Position numbers and translations under genes: made by a program. A DNA stretch of 38,434 nt from VFKU01 sp038916785 (GTDB taxonomy: Bacteria; Hydrogenedentota; Hydrogenedentia; Hydrogenedentales; GCA-2746185), in NCBI GenBank assembly GCA_038916785.1, contig JBCLBO010000022.1, positions 1-38,434 of the forward strand, given 5' to 3'. The notes below the pieces were generated by a model. That model was given only the letters and a program-made list of their open reading frames with translations, did not search any database and was not told where the DNA came from. Every line of letters starts with the position of its first letter. Within the stretch, counting starts at the first letter, position 1. Shown in pieces: positions 1 to 9,900 of this stretch.

Positions 1-224
1 ATCATCACCACGCGCGGCTCGCTACGAAACAGGTGATCGAGCAAAGTGTTTTGCCGCTCGCAGACCTGCGCGAAATCCGCCTCAGCCGCCGGCAACCGCC
101 GGCCATTTGCGAAGTTTCGGAAACGCGCGCAGCGATCCTTGTAGATATGCTTGAAGAGAAAGCCGACCGGCGGGCATTCGGGAAAAGTCCGCGTCCAATA
201 GACGTTTAATTGTTCCGGAGTCAT
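1..224 (-). CDS. DUF3885-like protein, partial (C-terminus beyond left edge)
   Basis: The ATG is at 224-222 and the frame stays open to the left edge, giving 74 residues of an incomplete protein. The visible part follows the pattern I associate with DUF3885: an FPECPPVGF segment near the N-terminus, a basic/aromatic stretch (KDRCARF), an 'RLP' motif, then CERQNTLLDHLF. A purine-rich Shine-Dalgarno (GGAGGGGG on the minus strand) lies about 10 bases upstream and supports the start. The gene begins 28 bases after the SagB-type gene stops, so it is probably the last visible member of that operon. The family has no established function, and family assignment from memory of the pattern is the weak point. 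Confidence 0.6.
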   Translation of the reverse strand, partial: MTPEQLNVYWTRTFPECPPVGFLFKHIYKDRCARFRNFANGRRLPAAEADFAQVCERQNTLLDHLFRSEPRVVM

Positions 225-252
225 GCCGTGGAATCCCCCTCCCCGCGGTAGT

Positions 253-1932
253 CTACACCCATCCGCGCAGCGCGCGCCGCTCTGCGCTGTAGGGCGGAAG
301 GTTCGAGAGACGCGAATCGTCCACCGGCCCGCCGGTGGTGAAGTGGTACATCGATTGGTACGCGTGGCCGGTCAATCCGAAGACGCGGTGCACCGGATCG
401 TCGAAGTAACAACCGATGCCGGTGCCGCGCAGGCCGGCCGCCTCGGCCTCGAGGTAGAGCACCTGGCCGATGAGTCCCGCCTCCCAGAACAGGTGCGGAT
501 AGACCCACGCGCCGCGCTCGCGCAGCGGCCCCTCGAATCGCGCGATCATGCCCAGGCTGAACGCGCCCGCGCCCGCGATGTCTTGCGTGCAACTGATCTG
601 CGCGGCGAGCTCGCGGCAGTCGCCAGCGGCGAGGTGATAGAGCGGGAGGTCCTCGGGGCGGCCGGGCGGCGGAGTCCACGTGAATTCCGGGCGCATGGCG
701 CCGCGCAGGGTCTCGACGTGCGCGGCATTGCGCACGAGGAAATACAGACCCGGCACGAGGCCCTCGACGCGATGGACGAACAAGCCGAGGTGCACCTCCG
801 CCGCGTAAGGCCACGCGTCGAAAGGGGGCCGCGACGGTTTTGGCATCGTGCGCGCCAGCGTTCGATAGAAGTCCTCGCGCGAGATTCCGGTCGTCCCGTC
901 CATATCCACCGCGCTGCGGCGCTGGCGAAAAATCCGGGCCGCGGGAGTCGCTGAATCGCGCGGAGCCATGGACTCCGGAGAAGGCGGCTCGAAGGCTTCA
1001 ACTTTCGAATACTCCACCGCGGGTTTCTCGCAGAGTGCCGCCGTCTCGCCGATGATCGGCCACTCGACTACTTCGTCGCTTAGCGCGCAGGCCGTGCCGC
1101 GCCAGGAAGCGGCGGCGATCTCCGCGATTGCATCGGCCGGTAGGCGGAGCGGGTGTGCCCCGCGATCCGGCGCGGTTGTTACGGCGAGGAGCAGGTCGGC
1201 ATGTTCGCGCTCCGCGTTTGTAAAGTCCGCGTCGCGATCCAGGCCCAGGAGCGCGGCAATCTCCGCGGCGCCGAGGGCTTCCAGCGTAGTGCAGCGCCAT
1301 CCAAGCGCGGCGGCGGCGTAGCGTAGCGCGCCGAGCGCGTGGCCGGCGTCGTGATTGCAATAGCGCAGCGCGCGCTCGCCGTATTTCCACGCTTCGCGCC
1401 AGTGGATCGAGCTCAATCCCGCGAAAAAAGTGTTCGGCGGGAATGACTCGCTCAGCGCGGCCCAGGTTTGCGCGGAGAATTCGCAGCGCGCTTCGAGCGC
1501 ATGTTCATCCGCGCGGTAGTGGTAGACGCCGGGCGTGGCGGAGACCTCGTCGACCGTATTCAGGACGAGATACCCTTCGGTCGGATGCAGGTTTCCACTC
1601 GACGGATTGCAGCGAAGTTTCCAACTCATTCCCCCGGCGGACTTCATCGCGGAGACACCGAGCGACCATTCGAGAAACCAGCCCAGCGTCTGCACGGAGA
1701 CTGGCTGCGGGTTGGTTCGTTGCGCATAGAGTTCCTCGTAAGTCACCACCGGCTCGTTGCCGTTGAATGGGAGTAGAAAACGCGGCGCACCGTCGAAGCG
1801 GCGGAAGGGATCGGGCTGCTGGGCCCAATCGAGGTAGCCTGGCCCGCGCGCCGAGCGGCGGAAATCGTGCTTTGTGCGGTCGTGGTAACCGATGACGCGC
1901 GCGATCGTCGCGGCGTCCGTCCCTTCGATCAC
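253..1932 (-). CDS. SagB-type dehydrogenase with two nitroreductase domains
   Basis: This 559-residue protein starts at a GTG (1932-1930) that overlaps the stop of the upstream gene as GTGA. The open frame runs much further upstream, but that part is antisense-quality sequence overlapping the FAD/FeS gene. Two nitroreductase-fold (SagB/ThcOx) halves are visible. The first opens with YHDRTKHDF and PGYLDWAQQPDPF, typical of the stand-alone double-domain SagB family, and includes a SSGNLHPTEGYLV segment. The second starts near residue 340 (RRSAVDMDG) and ends with the GLRGTGIGCYFDDPVH segment. The family binds FMN and oxidises or reduces small substrates. Because no azoline cyclodehydratase or precursor peptide is nearby, a RiPP role is not supported. 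The substrate is unknown; translational coupling to a 2-hydroxyacid dehydrogenase suggests a shared redox pathway. Confidence 0.85.
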   Translation of the reverse strand: MIEGTDAATIARVIGYHDRTKHDFRRSARGPGYLDWAQQPDPFRRFDGAPRFLLPFNGNEPVVTYEELYAQRTNPQPVSVQTLGWFLEWSLGVSAMKSAGGMSWKLRCNPSSGNLHPTEGYLVLNTVDEVSATPGVYHYRADEHALEARCEFSAQTWAALSESFPPNTFFAGLSSIHWREAWKYGERALRYCNHDAGHALGALRYAAAALGWRCTTLEALGAAEIAALLGLDRDADFTNAEREHADLLLAVTTAPDRGAHPLRLPADAIAEIAAASWRGTACALSDEVVEWPIIGETAALCEKPAVEYSKVEAFEPPSPESMAPRDSATPAARIFRQRRSAVDMDGTTGISREDFYRTLARTMPKPSRPPFDAWPYAAEVHLGLFVHRVEGLVPGLYFLVRNAAHVETLRGAMRPEFTWTPPPGRPEDLPLYHLAAGDCRELAAQISCTQDIAGAGAFSLGMIARFEGPLRERGAWVYPHLFWEAGLIGQVLYLEAEAAGLRGTGIGCYFDDPVHRVFGLTGHAYQSMYHFTTGGPVDDSRLSNLPPYSAERRALRGWV

Positions 1933-4763
1933 CGCGCGGGCTCCAGGGCCATGGCGAGGAACTCCGCGAGGTGCATGGGTCTGCGGCGGGTCATGTGTTC
2001 GATTTGCTGACGGCAACTCGTGCCCGACGCGATCACGAAGGCGTCCGCCGGCGCGGAGTCGAGCTGCGCGGCGAGCATGCGGCCGAGCGTGATCGAAAGT
2101 TCGTACTTCTCCGCGAGCGCGCCGAAGGCCCCGGCCATGCCGCAGCAGGCGGTGTCCAGCGTCTTCGCGCCGCAGCCCGGCACCCGCGCGAGCACGCGCT
2201 CGGGCGCAAGTCCCCCCGTGAGCGCCTTGGCGTGGCAGTGCCGGTGGACCACCGCGCGCGAGGGCACGGGCGAGAAGCGCAGCGCGGCGCCGTCGCGATT
2301 CAGCGTCTCGTCGATGAAATCGTCGAACAATCTGGCGCGGCCGCGGATCTTTTCCGCGCCGATGACGTCGAGCTCGCGGTAGTCGTCGTAGATCATTGAG
2401 AAGCACGAGGGCTCGAGAAACACAATCGGCGAATCGTCGCCGACGCGCGCGAGGACGTTCGCATTGTGTTCGGCCCACTCCTCGGCCAGGTCGAGCCGGC
2501 CGAGGCTGAAGGCCGGACGGCCGCAACACGCGCGATCGGCCGGAAGTTCGACTTCGAATCCCGCCGCCTCGAGCACCTGCACCGCGGCGACGCCGATTTC
2601 CGGTTCGTAGTGGCGCGTGAAGCAATCGTCCCAGAGCACGACCCGGCCGCGCGGACCCTGCGGCCGCCGCCGGCGCTTGGTGAACCAGTGGTCGAATCGC
2701 TGCCGCGCGAACGCAGGTAGCGGCCGCGCGGCGGCGAGGCCAAGCGTGCGCTCCATGGCCCGGCGCACCGGCCCAAGGTGGAGAGTCAGGTTCGCGGCGG
2801 CCGGCACGAGACTTCCGATCGCGCCGATGAGATCGACGCGGCTCAGCAGCCGATCGCGCAGGGGCAGGCCGGATCGCGCGTGACGCGCGTGGAGCAGCTC
2901 CGCCTTGAGCAGCGCGAGGTTCACGTTGCTCGGGCATTCCGTCGTGCAGGCTTTGCACGACAGGCAATTCCCGAGCGCCTCGCCGAGCGCGGCGGACGCG
3001 AGGCCGCCCTCGATCCCGCCGTCCAGCGCCGCGCGGATCACGTTCGCGCGGCCCCGGGTCGACATGATTTCCTCGCCGGTCGCGATATACGTCGGGCACA
3101 TCGTTGGCGCGTCTTTGAGGCATCCGCCGCAGCCGTTGCACTGTTCGAGGTTGCCCGCGAAGGAGCCGTCCTTAAACGCGAACTCGAGCTTTGGGGCGAA
3201 GGGCAACTTCAGTTCGTAGCCCGCGCCCCAGCGCAAATGTGTATCGAAGGCGTAGCGCCCGTCGTGGACAATTTTGCCGGGGTTGAAAAGATTCTTCGGA
3301 TCGAAGGCGGCCTTGATCTCGCGCATCGCGGCGCTGAGCGCCGGGCCCAAGTGCGCGTCAAGAAACTCCGTGCGCGCGATGCCGACGCCGTGCTCGGCGG
3401 AGAGAGACCCCCTGAACTGCCGAACGAGCGCCGACACCTCGCCGCCGAGTCTGCGGAATTTCTTGAGGTCCTCCGCCGAGTGCAGATCGAGCACGGGGCG
3501 CACGTGCAACAAGCCCGCGGCCGCGTGGCCGTAGAACGACGCCTCCAGGCCGAGCGGGCGCAGCAGGCCTTGCAGCGCGGCGACGTAGTCCGCGAGGCGC
3601 TGGGGCGCGACGCAAGTGTCCTCGATTCCTGTGACCGGTTTCGCCGGGCCGATGCGTCCGGACAGCAGGGAGAGCCCCGCCTTGCGTACGCTCCAGATCG
3701 CTTCCATGTCGTCCGCGGCCGAGAAGGTGCGCGCGCGCAGGCCCAGGTTGCGGCGGCGCAGCTCGGCTAGCGGGCCGTCGATCTCGTCGAAGAACTCGAC
3801 CAGAAGAATCGCTTCGCAGGGCGTCTCATCCAGGCCGAGCAGGCCGCGCCCTTTGCGGAACGCGAGCTGTCCGCGCGTCTGCTCGAAGAGCACGCGGTCG
3901 ATGTGCTCGATCGCGGCCGGGCGCAGAGTTAGGAGGCTGACGGCGGCCTCCATCGCCTCGGCCACGCTGGCGAAGGAAATCGCGCCGAGGCCCTTGCGCG
4001 CCGGCAGCGGATGCAGCGCGAGTTCCGCGCCCGTGATGACGCCGAGCGTGCCTTCGCTCCCGCCGATGAGCCACGGCAACGCGGGCCCGCACCTAAGCCA
4101 GTCCTCGATGCCGTAGCCCGGCCAGCGCTTGAGCAGGCCCGCAGGCATGCGCGCATCGAGTTCCGCGCGGCAGGGTTCGAGGATCGCGGCGGCGCGCGCG
4201 TGCAGGTATGCCTCGCCGTCCGCGCCGCGATCGATCGTCGCGCGGCGGCCGTCGGCGAACACGAAATCAATCGCGCGGACGTGGTCGATGGTCGTGCCGT
4301 ATACCGGCACGTGCGAGCCCGAGGAGTTGTTCGCGATCATGCCGCCGAGCGTGGCGCGCGAGCTCGTGGCGACATCCGGGCCGAAGCGCAGGCCGTGCGG
4401 CTTGAGGAAGGCATTGAGCTGGTCAAGCACCACGCCGGCCTCGACGCGCACGGTCCGCGCGTCGACATTCAGGTCCGCAATGCCGCGATTGTGGCGGGCT
4501 TGATCGATGACGACCCCGTCGCCGATCGCGCCCCCGGCGAGCCCCGTGCCCGCGCCGCGCGGGGTCACACTGAGGCCGTCGTCGTCGGCCGCCTCGATGA
4601 TGGATGAGGTCTCCTCAGGCGAGCGCGGAAACGCCACAGCCTGAGGCTCGATTTGATAGATGGACGCGTCCGTCGCGTAGAGGCGCCGGGTGACTGCGTC
4701 GAGCCGAATGTCGACGCCAGAATCGGCGAGTTGACGCAGGGTCGAAAGGGACGCCGCTTCCAC
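1929..4763 (-). CDS. FAD-linked 2-hydroxyacid dehydrogenase with C-terminal 4Fe-4S and CCG domains (YdiJ/D-lactate dehydrogenase type)
   Basis: The protein has 944 residues. Residues 40-230 hold the FAD-binding type-4 (PCMH) fold with PRGAGTGLAGG; residues 240-510 the FAD oxidase C-terminal domain ending in SAEHGVGIARTEF. A ferredoxin-like pair follows (CNGCGGC near 537; CLSCKACTTECPSN near 600), then two cysteine-rich CCG motifs (CCGRP near 743, ACCGMAG near 872). This is the architecture of the large YdiJ-type enzymes, which oxidise D-2-hydroxyacids such as D-lactate or D-2-hydroxyglutarate and pass electrons through Fe-S centres. The start is GTG at 4763 with AAGG seven bases upstream. It lies 13 bases after ispH and overlaps the SagB-type gene by four bases. 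The exact substrate cannot be read from sequence. Confidence 0.9.
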   Translation of the reverse strand: MEAASLSTLRQLADSGVDIRLDAVTRRLYATDASIYQIEPQAVAFPRSPEETSSIIEAADDDGLSVTPRGAGTGLAGGAIGDGVVIDQARHNRGIADLNVDARTVRVEAGVVLDQLNAFLKPHGLRFGPDVATSSRATLGGMIANNSSGSHVPVYGTTIDHVRAIDFVFADGRRATIDRGADGEAYLHARAAAILEPCRAELDARMPAGLLKRWPGYGIEDWLRCGPALPWLIGGSEGTLGVITGAELALHPLPARKGLGAISFASVAEAMEAAVSLLTLRPAAIEHIDRVLFEQTRGQLAFRKGRGLLGLDETPCEAILLVEFFDEIDGPLAELRRRNLGLRARTFSAADDMEAIWSVRKAGLSLLSGRIGPAKPVTGIEDTCVAPQRLADYVAALQGLLRPLGLEASFYGHAAAGLLHVRPVLDLHSAEDLKKFRRLGGEVSALVRQFRGSLSAEHGVGIARTEFLDAHLGPALSAAMREIKAAFDPKNLFNPGKIVHDGRYAFDTHLRWGAGYELKLPFAPKLEFAFKDGSFAGNLEQCNGCGGCLKDAPTMCPTYIATGEEIMSTRGRANVIRAALDGGIEGGLASAALGEALGNCLSCKACTTECPSNVNLALLKAELLHARHARSGLPLRDRLLSRVDLIGAIGSLVPAAANLTLHLGPVRRAMERTLGLAAARPLPAFARQRFDHWFTKRRRRPQGPRGRVVLWDDCFTRHYEPEIGVAAVQVLEAAGFEVELPADRACCGRPAFSLGRLDLAEEWAEHNANVLARVGDDSPIVFLEPSCFSMIYDDYRELDVIGAEKIRGRARLFDDFIDETLNRDGAALRFSPVPSRAVVHRHCHAKALTGGLAPERVLARVPGCGAKTLDTACCGMAGAFGALAEKYELSITLGRMLAAQLDSAPADAFVIASGTSCRQQIEHMTRRRPMHLAEFLAMALEPAR

Positions 4764-4776
4764 TTTGGGACCTTGT

Positions 4777-5697
4777 CTACGCGATCGCTGCGGGCAGGCG
4801 GAAGTGCACGTCTTCGTGGACGAGTTCGAATTCGGTGACCTCGCAGGGGCCGAAGCGGCGAAGGTACGCGATCACTTCCTGCACGAGCCGCTCGGGCACG
4901 GAGGCGCCGGAGGTGACGAGGACCGTGCGCGCGTCGCGCACCCAGTCGTCCTGAATCATCGCGGCGTTGCTGATGAGGTAGCTCGGCTTGGTGTACTCCG
5001 CGGCGATCTCGGCCAGGCGCGTGCTGTTCGCGCTCTCGCGATCGCCGACGACGAGCACCAAGTCGGCGTCGGGCACGAGTGCGCGCACCGCGGCCTGCCG
5101 GTTCGAGGTGGCGTAGCAGATGTCGGCCTTCGGCGGCCCCTGGATGTTCGGGAATCGCTTGCGCAGCGCGGCGATCACCACGTCGCAGTCCTCGACGCTG
5201 AGCGTGGTCTGCGTGATGAAGGCCACCTTGTTCTCGTCGGGCACTTGCAGCGCCTCGGCCTCGGCCACGGTCATGATGCGGCGGATGTGCTCCGGCGCCC
5301 AGCCCATCGTGCCGACGGTCTCGTCGTGGCCTTCCTCGCCGATGAGGATGATCGTGAAATCCTTTGAGGCGAAGCGGCGCGCCTCGTAGTGCACCTTTTC
5401 CACCAGCGGGCAGGTCGCGTCGATGACATCGAGCTTGAGCCGCTTCGCGTGTTCCCAGCGCTCGGGGCCGACGCCGTGCGCGCTGAAAAGCAAGTGCGCG
5501 CCGGCGGGGACTTCGCCCATGTCCTTGACGAAGACCGCGCCCTTGCTGCGCAGGTCGTCCACCACCACCTTGTTGTGGACGATGTCGTTCAGCACGTAGA
5601 CCGGCGCGCCGTGCCGTTCGAGCGCCCGCTCGACGCAGACGATCGCGCGCTCGACGCCCGCGCAGAACCCGCGCGGCTTGGCCAGCAGAATTTTCAT
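4777..5697 (-). CDS. ispH: 4-hydroxy-3-methylbut-2-enyl diphosphate reductase
   Basis: IspH catalyses the last step of the MEP isoprenoid pathway, reducing HMBPP to IPP and DMAPP with a 4Fe-4S cluster. The 306-residue protein has the three cluster cysteines at C12 (GFCAGV), C96 (ATCPLV) and C194 (ICYATSNRQ). The substrate-pocket histidines are in VHNKVV (H43), SAHGVG (H74) and the EEGHDETVG segment (H124, E126). I chose the ATG at 5697 because MKILLAKPRGFCAG matches the usual short N-terminus; an in-frame GTG at 5709 is also possible. It follows the aldolase gene by 43 bases and precedes the FAD/FeS dehydrogenase by 13, so all are probably co-transcribed. Its presence shows the organism uses the MEP route. 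Confidence 0.97.
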   Translation of the reverse strand: MKILLAKPRGFCAGVERAIVCVERALERHGAPVYVLNDIVHNKVVVDDLRSKGAVFVKDMGEVPAGAHLLFSAHGVGPERWEHAKRLKLDVIDATCPLVEKVHYEARRFASKDFTIILIGEEGHDETVGTMGWAPEHIRRIMTVAEAEALQVPDENKVAFITQTTLSVEDCDVVIAALRKRFPNIQGPPKADICYATSNRQAAVRALVPDADLVLVVGDRESANSTRLAEIAAEYTKPSYLISNAAMIQDDWVRDARTVLVTSGASVPERLVQEVIAYLRRFGPCEVTEFELVHEDVHFRLPAAIA

Positions 5698-5740
5698 GGT
5701 ACGCTGCACTCGCTCCAGGCCGCGCGCGGGGTCTCCGCGT

Positions 5741-6769
5741 TTAGCGGCCCATCGTCTTGCCGTCAGACCTCAGATCGATGCACGCCTGCGTCACGCGGGC
5801 GGCCATGCCGGCGCGCGCCAGCTTGAGGTAGGCGCGCGGGTCGTACAGCTTTTTGCTGCCGACTTCGCCGTCGATCTTCAGCACGCCCTCGTAGTTCTTC
5901 ATCATGTGATCGACAATCGGCCGCGTGAACGCATACTGGCAGTCCGTATCGACGTTCATCTTCACCACGCCGTAGTTCAGCGTCGAGTGGATTTCGTCCT
6001 GGGTCGAGCCCGACCCGCCGTGGAACACGAGCCAGAACCACGCCTGTTGGCCGTATTTTTTCACCACGGCGTCCTGCCCTGCCTTGAGAATTTCCGGCTT
6101 GAGCTTCACGTTGCCCGGCTTATACACGCCGTGCACGTTGCCGAAAGTCGCCGCAAACATGTACCGGCCGCCGGCCACCTTCGCCATCGCCTCGTGCACC
6201 GCCACCATGTCTTCCGGCGTCGTGAAGAGTTTTTCCTTGGGCGCGTGCGTGTTGTCGATGCCGTCTTCCTCGCCGCCGACGACGCCCGCCTCGATCTCGA
6301 GGATCTGGTTGTTCTTCTGCAGCCGCTTCATCAGGCCGATCGCCGTTTCCATGTTCTTCTCGAGCGGCAGCTCGCTGCCGTCGAACATGTGGCTTTGGAA
6401 GAGCGACGGCTTACCCTCCGCGCGGCGGCGCTCGGTCTCTTCGACCAGCGGCAGCATGAAGCCCTCGATCTTCGACGGCACGCAGTGGTCCGTGTGCAGC
6501 GCGATGTTGATGTCATAGTGCGCGGCGACGCGGTGCGCGTGCTCGGCGATCGAGGCCGCGCCGACGGACAGCTTCTTGAGGCTGCCTGACGCGAACTCCG
6601 CCGCGCCCGAGGACACCTGGATGATCCCGTCGCTCTTGGCCGCGGCAAAGCCGTCCAGCGCCGCGTTGACCGTCTCGATGCTGAAAACGTTAATGGCGGG
6701 ATACGCGAACTTACCCTTCGTCGCGCGGTCCAGCATGGCACAATACTTTTCAAAATCTACGACGGGCAT
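5741..6769 (-). CDS. fbaA: class II fructose-bisphosphate aldolase
   Basis: This zinc-dependent aldolase interconverts fructose-1,6-bisphosphate with DHAP and glyceraldehyde-3-phosphate in glycolysis/gluconeogenesis. The 342-residue protein shows the family marks: SSGAAEF near residue 53, the zinc motif HTDHC at 92-96, an acidic metal/active-site segment EIEAGVVGGEEDG, TFGNVHGVY, and HGGSGS near residue 250. The long version with the EDG insertion fits the FbaA/class IIA branch rather than short class IIB enzymes. The start at 6769 is supported by AAGGG seven bases upstream; an in-frame upstream ATG has no such site. It is the first gene of the probable fba-ispH-dehydrogenase-SagB operon. Confidence 0.96.
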   Translation of the reverse strand: MPVVDFEKYCAMLDRATKGKFAYPAINVFSIETVNAALDGFAAAKSDGIIQVSSGAAEFASGSLKKLSVGAASIAEHAHRVAAHYDINIALHTDHCVPSKIEGFMLPLVEETERRRAEGKPSLFQSHMFDGSELPLEKNMETAIGLMKRLQKNNQILEIEAGVVGGEEDGIDNTHAPKEKLFTTPEDMVAVHEAMAKVAGGRYMFAATFGNVHGVYKPGNVKLKPEILKAGQDAVVKKYGQQAWFWLVFHGGSGSTQDEIHSTLNYGVVKMNVDTDCQYAFTRPIVDHMMKNYEGVLKIDGEVGSKKLYDPRAYLKLARAGMAARVTQACIDLRSDGKTMGR

Positions 6770-6854
6770 TCGCCGCACCCTTTCCTTGATGGCAACTAGA
6801 GAAACCCAAACCGGGGCGCACCGGCAGCGCCGAAATGGCCGCATGCGCAAGCGG

Positions 6855-6860
6855 ATTATA
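6855..6860 (-). promoter_or_regulatory. -10 box upstream of fba operon
   Basis: On the minus strand this reads TATAAT, a perfect -10 hexamer, in otherwise GC-rich sequence about 85 bases upstream of the aldolase start. The best -35 candidate (TTCGAC) is 19 bases away, slightly long, so the promoter call rests mainly on the -10 box. Confidence 0.45.
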
Positions 6861-6910
6861 ACGAATCGAGGCAGCCCGCGTCGAAGCCAGCGGAGCGGCC
6901 GCTCAGCCGC

Positions 6911-9900
6911 TCAGCCAAGTTCCTCAATGTCGCCCACGTACTCGTCCCCCGGCTCGCGCGGCGGCCGCCGCAGCGCCTCGGGAACGGGCGGAAATTCGCC
7001 CGCCGTGAACAGCGGGCCGGCCAATACCTCGTCGAGCAATTTCGCCATCTTCGGATACTCGTCCAGCGTCGCTTCGAGCACCCAGAGGAGTTGGAGCAAT
7101 TCCGTGGTGAAGTCGGCTGTCCAACGTTCGGGATGCACGTCGTCCAACGGCGAACTTTTCTTGCCTTTTCGATCCTTCATCCGATAACCAAGCCACGATT
7201 GGACTACCTTCACGCCGGAGACTTCGAAGTTAACCATTTCCTGCGGTACGGGCCCGAAGACGCCGTCGCCCACGTGAAGACATCCTCCTACTTCATCGTA
7301 GGAAAACGTCTCTGGGTATTGGTCTGGAGCGTCAGAAACCGCGACCGCACACCGGGCGCGGCCAGCAGAAATTTGCGTAGCGGATTTGGACGCGGGGGAG
7401 AATCGTTCGCCGTAGGTATGAAGCCAAAGCAACCTTCTGCCAATAGATTCGATCTTTCGAAAAGAAGATATGTCCTTCGTAATAGGAATTCGGAGTTCGC
7501 AACTTTCGAGCTCTCCACGGAATCGATCGCTAAACCCAGGATTGGCAAGAATGCCATAACAATACGCGAACAAGGATTCGGCTTGGAGCAACTTCCCGAA
7601 ATGGGTGCTTAGTGCATCTAGATGCCCCGTAGATATATTTGCGACCTTCGCGTTCGCATCGCGATATAGCGGGAACACGTCCTTCGCTCCGAAGGATCCC
7701 ATGAAGTGATGTAAATCGGGGATGTAGGCACACGCGGTTGCGGCGGGACCGCCTCCGAGCGGGGTCGTGGAGATGGTTGTGAAGTAACACTGCCGGGTAC
7801 TCTGTGCTAGCCAAAGCGAGGGGCTCGGACGATCAATGAACCGTGGATCGCCGATAATCCATGCGCGGTCGAACGACCGGTAGGAGTAGCGCGCCAGCTT
7901 GATTCCCAAAGAATCGTCGAGCGTTGAAATAGATTTCAGGCGCGGGCCCTTCGACTGAAACTCCATGGGCGAGTCGTGGATCTTACGACCCGTTGGTGAT
8001 TCCTTAAAGTATTCGCTCCTGCTCGTCTTCTGGGCCCTCACGAGTATCCGGCAACGTCTCTTTAGAGTGTCTTGATCCGGAGCAATGACCCACGTTCGGC
8101 CCGCCTTTACTCCTGACTGCTGCCACGGGAATAAGTCGGTGACTAGAGGCCAACCAAAATATTCTTCTTGACCCATGGGCCAGAACTTGTCCTGCCAACC
8201 ATTGGGGCACTTCCGCCACTTCAAATCTTTAAAGTGTACGATCCGGTTCAACTTTCGAAGTTTCTCGGCCCGCGTCCCGCGAAATCGAATGTAATAGACG
8301 TCGGCCGGCCGATTTGCATCGCGCTTTTCCCTACGTAGCCCAATCCCGATACAGACAGGCGTCTGGATATCAAATACGTTTTCTTCCCGCCGAGAACCTC
8401 GCCCTTCGCCACCAAGATTAATGATCCACAGTTCATCGCAGACCCGACGCAGATGCTCGCGCATACCGGCGAAACCGGGGCCGACAAGGTAAGAAGAAGC
8501 GGTGATGAAGGATACGACCCCAGCCCCCTCTTTTGGATGCTCGAATACCTTCCAAAGGGCCCAGCGCCAGAAATACACGTACAAGTTGTACAAGTTATGG
8601 ATGTGGCGACCACGCCCGGCTCGCCGCGCCGGCGCAATAAAATCTTCCAAGATTGGAATGTTGCCTTTTCCCGGCTTGCCAAATTCTCCGTAGCGGACCC
8701 ATCCACCAGTCTTTGACTCGTCGGTGGTTGCCGATGCGGCGTGGCGATCGTAGGGCGGATTTCCCAGACACACGATGACAGGAACTGATTCCTTTATCTT
8801 CAGAGCGCGTTCGTGGTGTTCGCTGATAGGCTTCAGAAATTGCGGCAACTCTTCTGGCTGCGTGAATGGAGACTCAAGAGTGTCCGTGAGCAAAATGGTC
8901 AAGCCGCTCTTGGGCAACTTCGAGCCGTGCTCTGCGACGGCTCGACTCACACGCAATTCCGCAACTGCGTAGGGCCCTACCATCCGTTCGAATCCGTACA
9001 AATTTGCAGCAAGCGCCTTCGCCCGTGCCGGAACCGCACCTTCTCCTTCCTCCCGTTTGATGCGTTCGAGCGCGTGGTCAATCACGCCGAGCAGGTAAGT
9101 GCCCGTGCCGACGGCGGGATCGAGTGTGACCACGTCCTTGTCGCAGTATCCGCGGGCTTTGCCCAGGCGTTCGCGGAGGATTTCGTCCACGAGCCGCACT
9201 TGGCACCGGACGACCTCGACCGGGGTGTAATAGACGCCCGCGTTTTTGCGCAGATCGGCGTCGTACTCCTCCAGGAAATACTCGTAGAAGTAGAGCCAGT
9301 CTGCGCCGCCCTTGGGGCGGAGTTGGTTCAGGAAGCGTTGCAAGATCGAGAGGGCCGGCTCGATCTCGTCCCGCGCGGAGGCCTCGGTGAGGATTTGTAG
9401 CGCGCGAGCGAGGAGCGAGTGCTGACTTTGCAGTTTCTGCTCGGCCTCGCTCAACTTTTCGACGTCCGCGCCGTCCAGCCGCGCGAGCAGCAGCGCAAAA
9501 GTCACCGTCTGGGCGTAGGCGTCAGCAAATTGGGCGTCTGTCGCCGTGGGGAAGAGCAGATGCCGCCAATCCTTCGCCAGCCCGTTGAGGTTCGAGTTCT
9601 CCGCGCGGACGGCCTCCTCGACCGCGTGGCGCAATAACCGGCAGAGGGGCGCGAGCGCCTTGGCCCAATCCTTGAACTCGGCGGGGATTTCCGGATTCCA
9701 TCCCAGAAACACGCCGAAGAGTTCATCCAGCGCACGCGCGGCGTCCGCGTCCGGCCCTTTCGCCTTGGCGCTGGCGATGTCCGCAATTAGCCGGCAATGG
9801 CTGTGTCGCTTGCCGCTGTGAAAGAGCGCCCAATCGTTGCCGTCCGTGTAGAGGACATTCGGCCCGTCCTTAAACCGTTCCCATTGCCGCTTGTCATGGC

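Noticed and set aside
253..1932. Azole-modified peptide (RiPP) cluster around the SagB-type gene
   Set aside because: No cyclodehydratase, docking protein or precursor peptide is visible; the double-domain SagB form is common outside RiPP loci.
253..3141. A 962-residue open frame that includes the SagB gene
   Set aside because: Only the part from GTG 1932 has family sequence; the upstream part is an Arg/Ala-rich frame antisense or out of frame to the FAD/FeS gene, as expected in GC-rich DNA.
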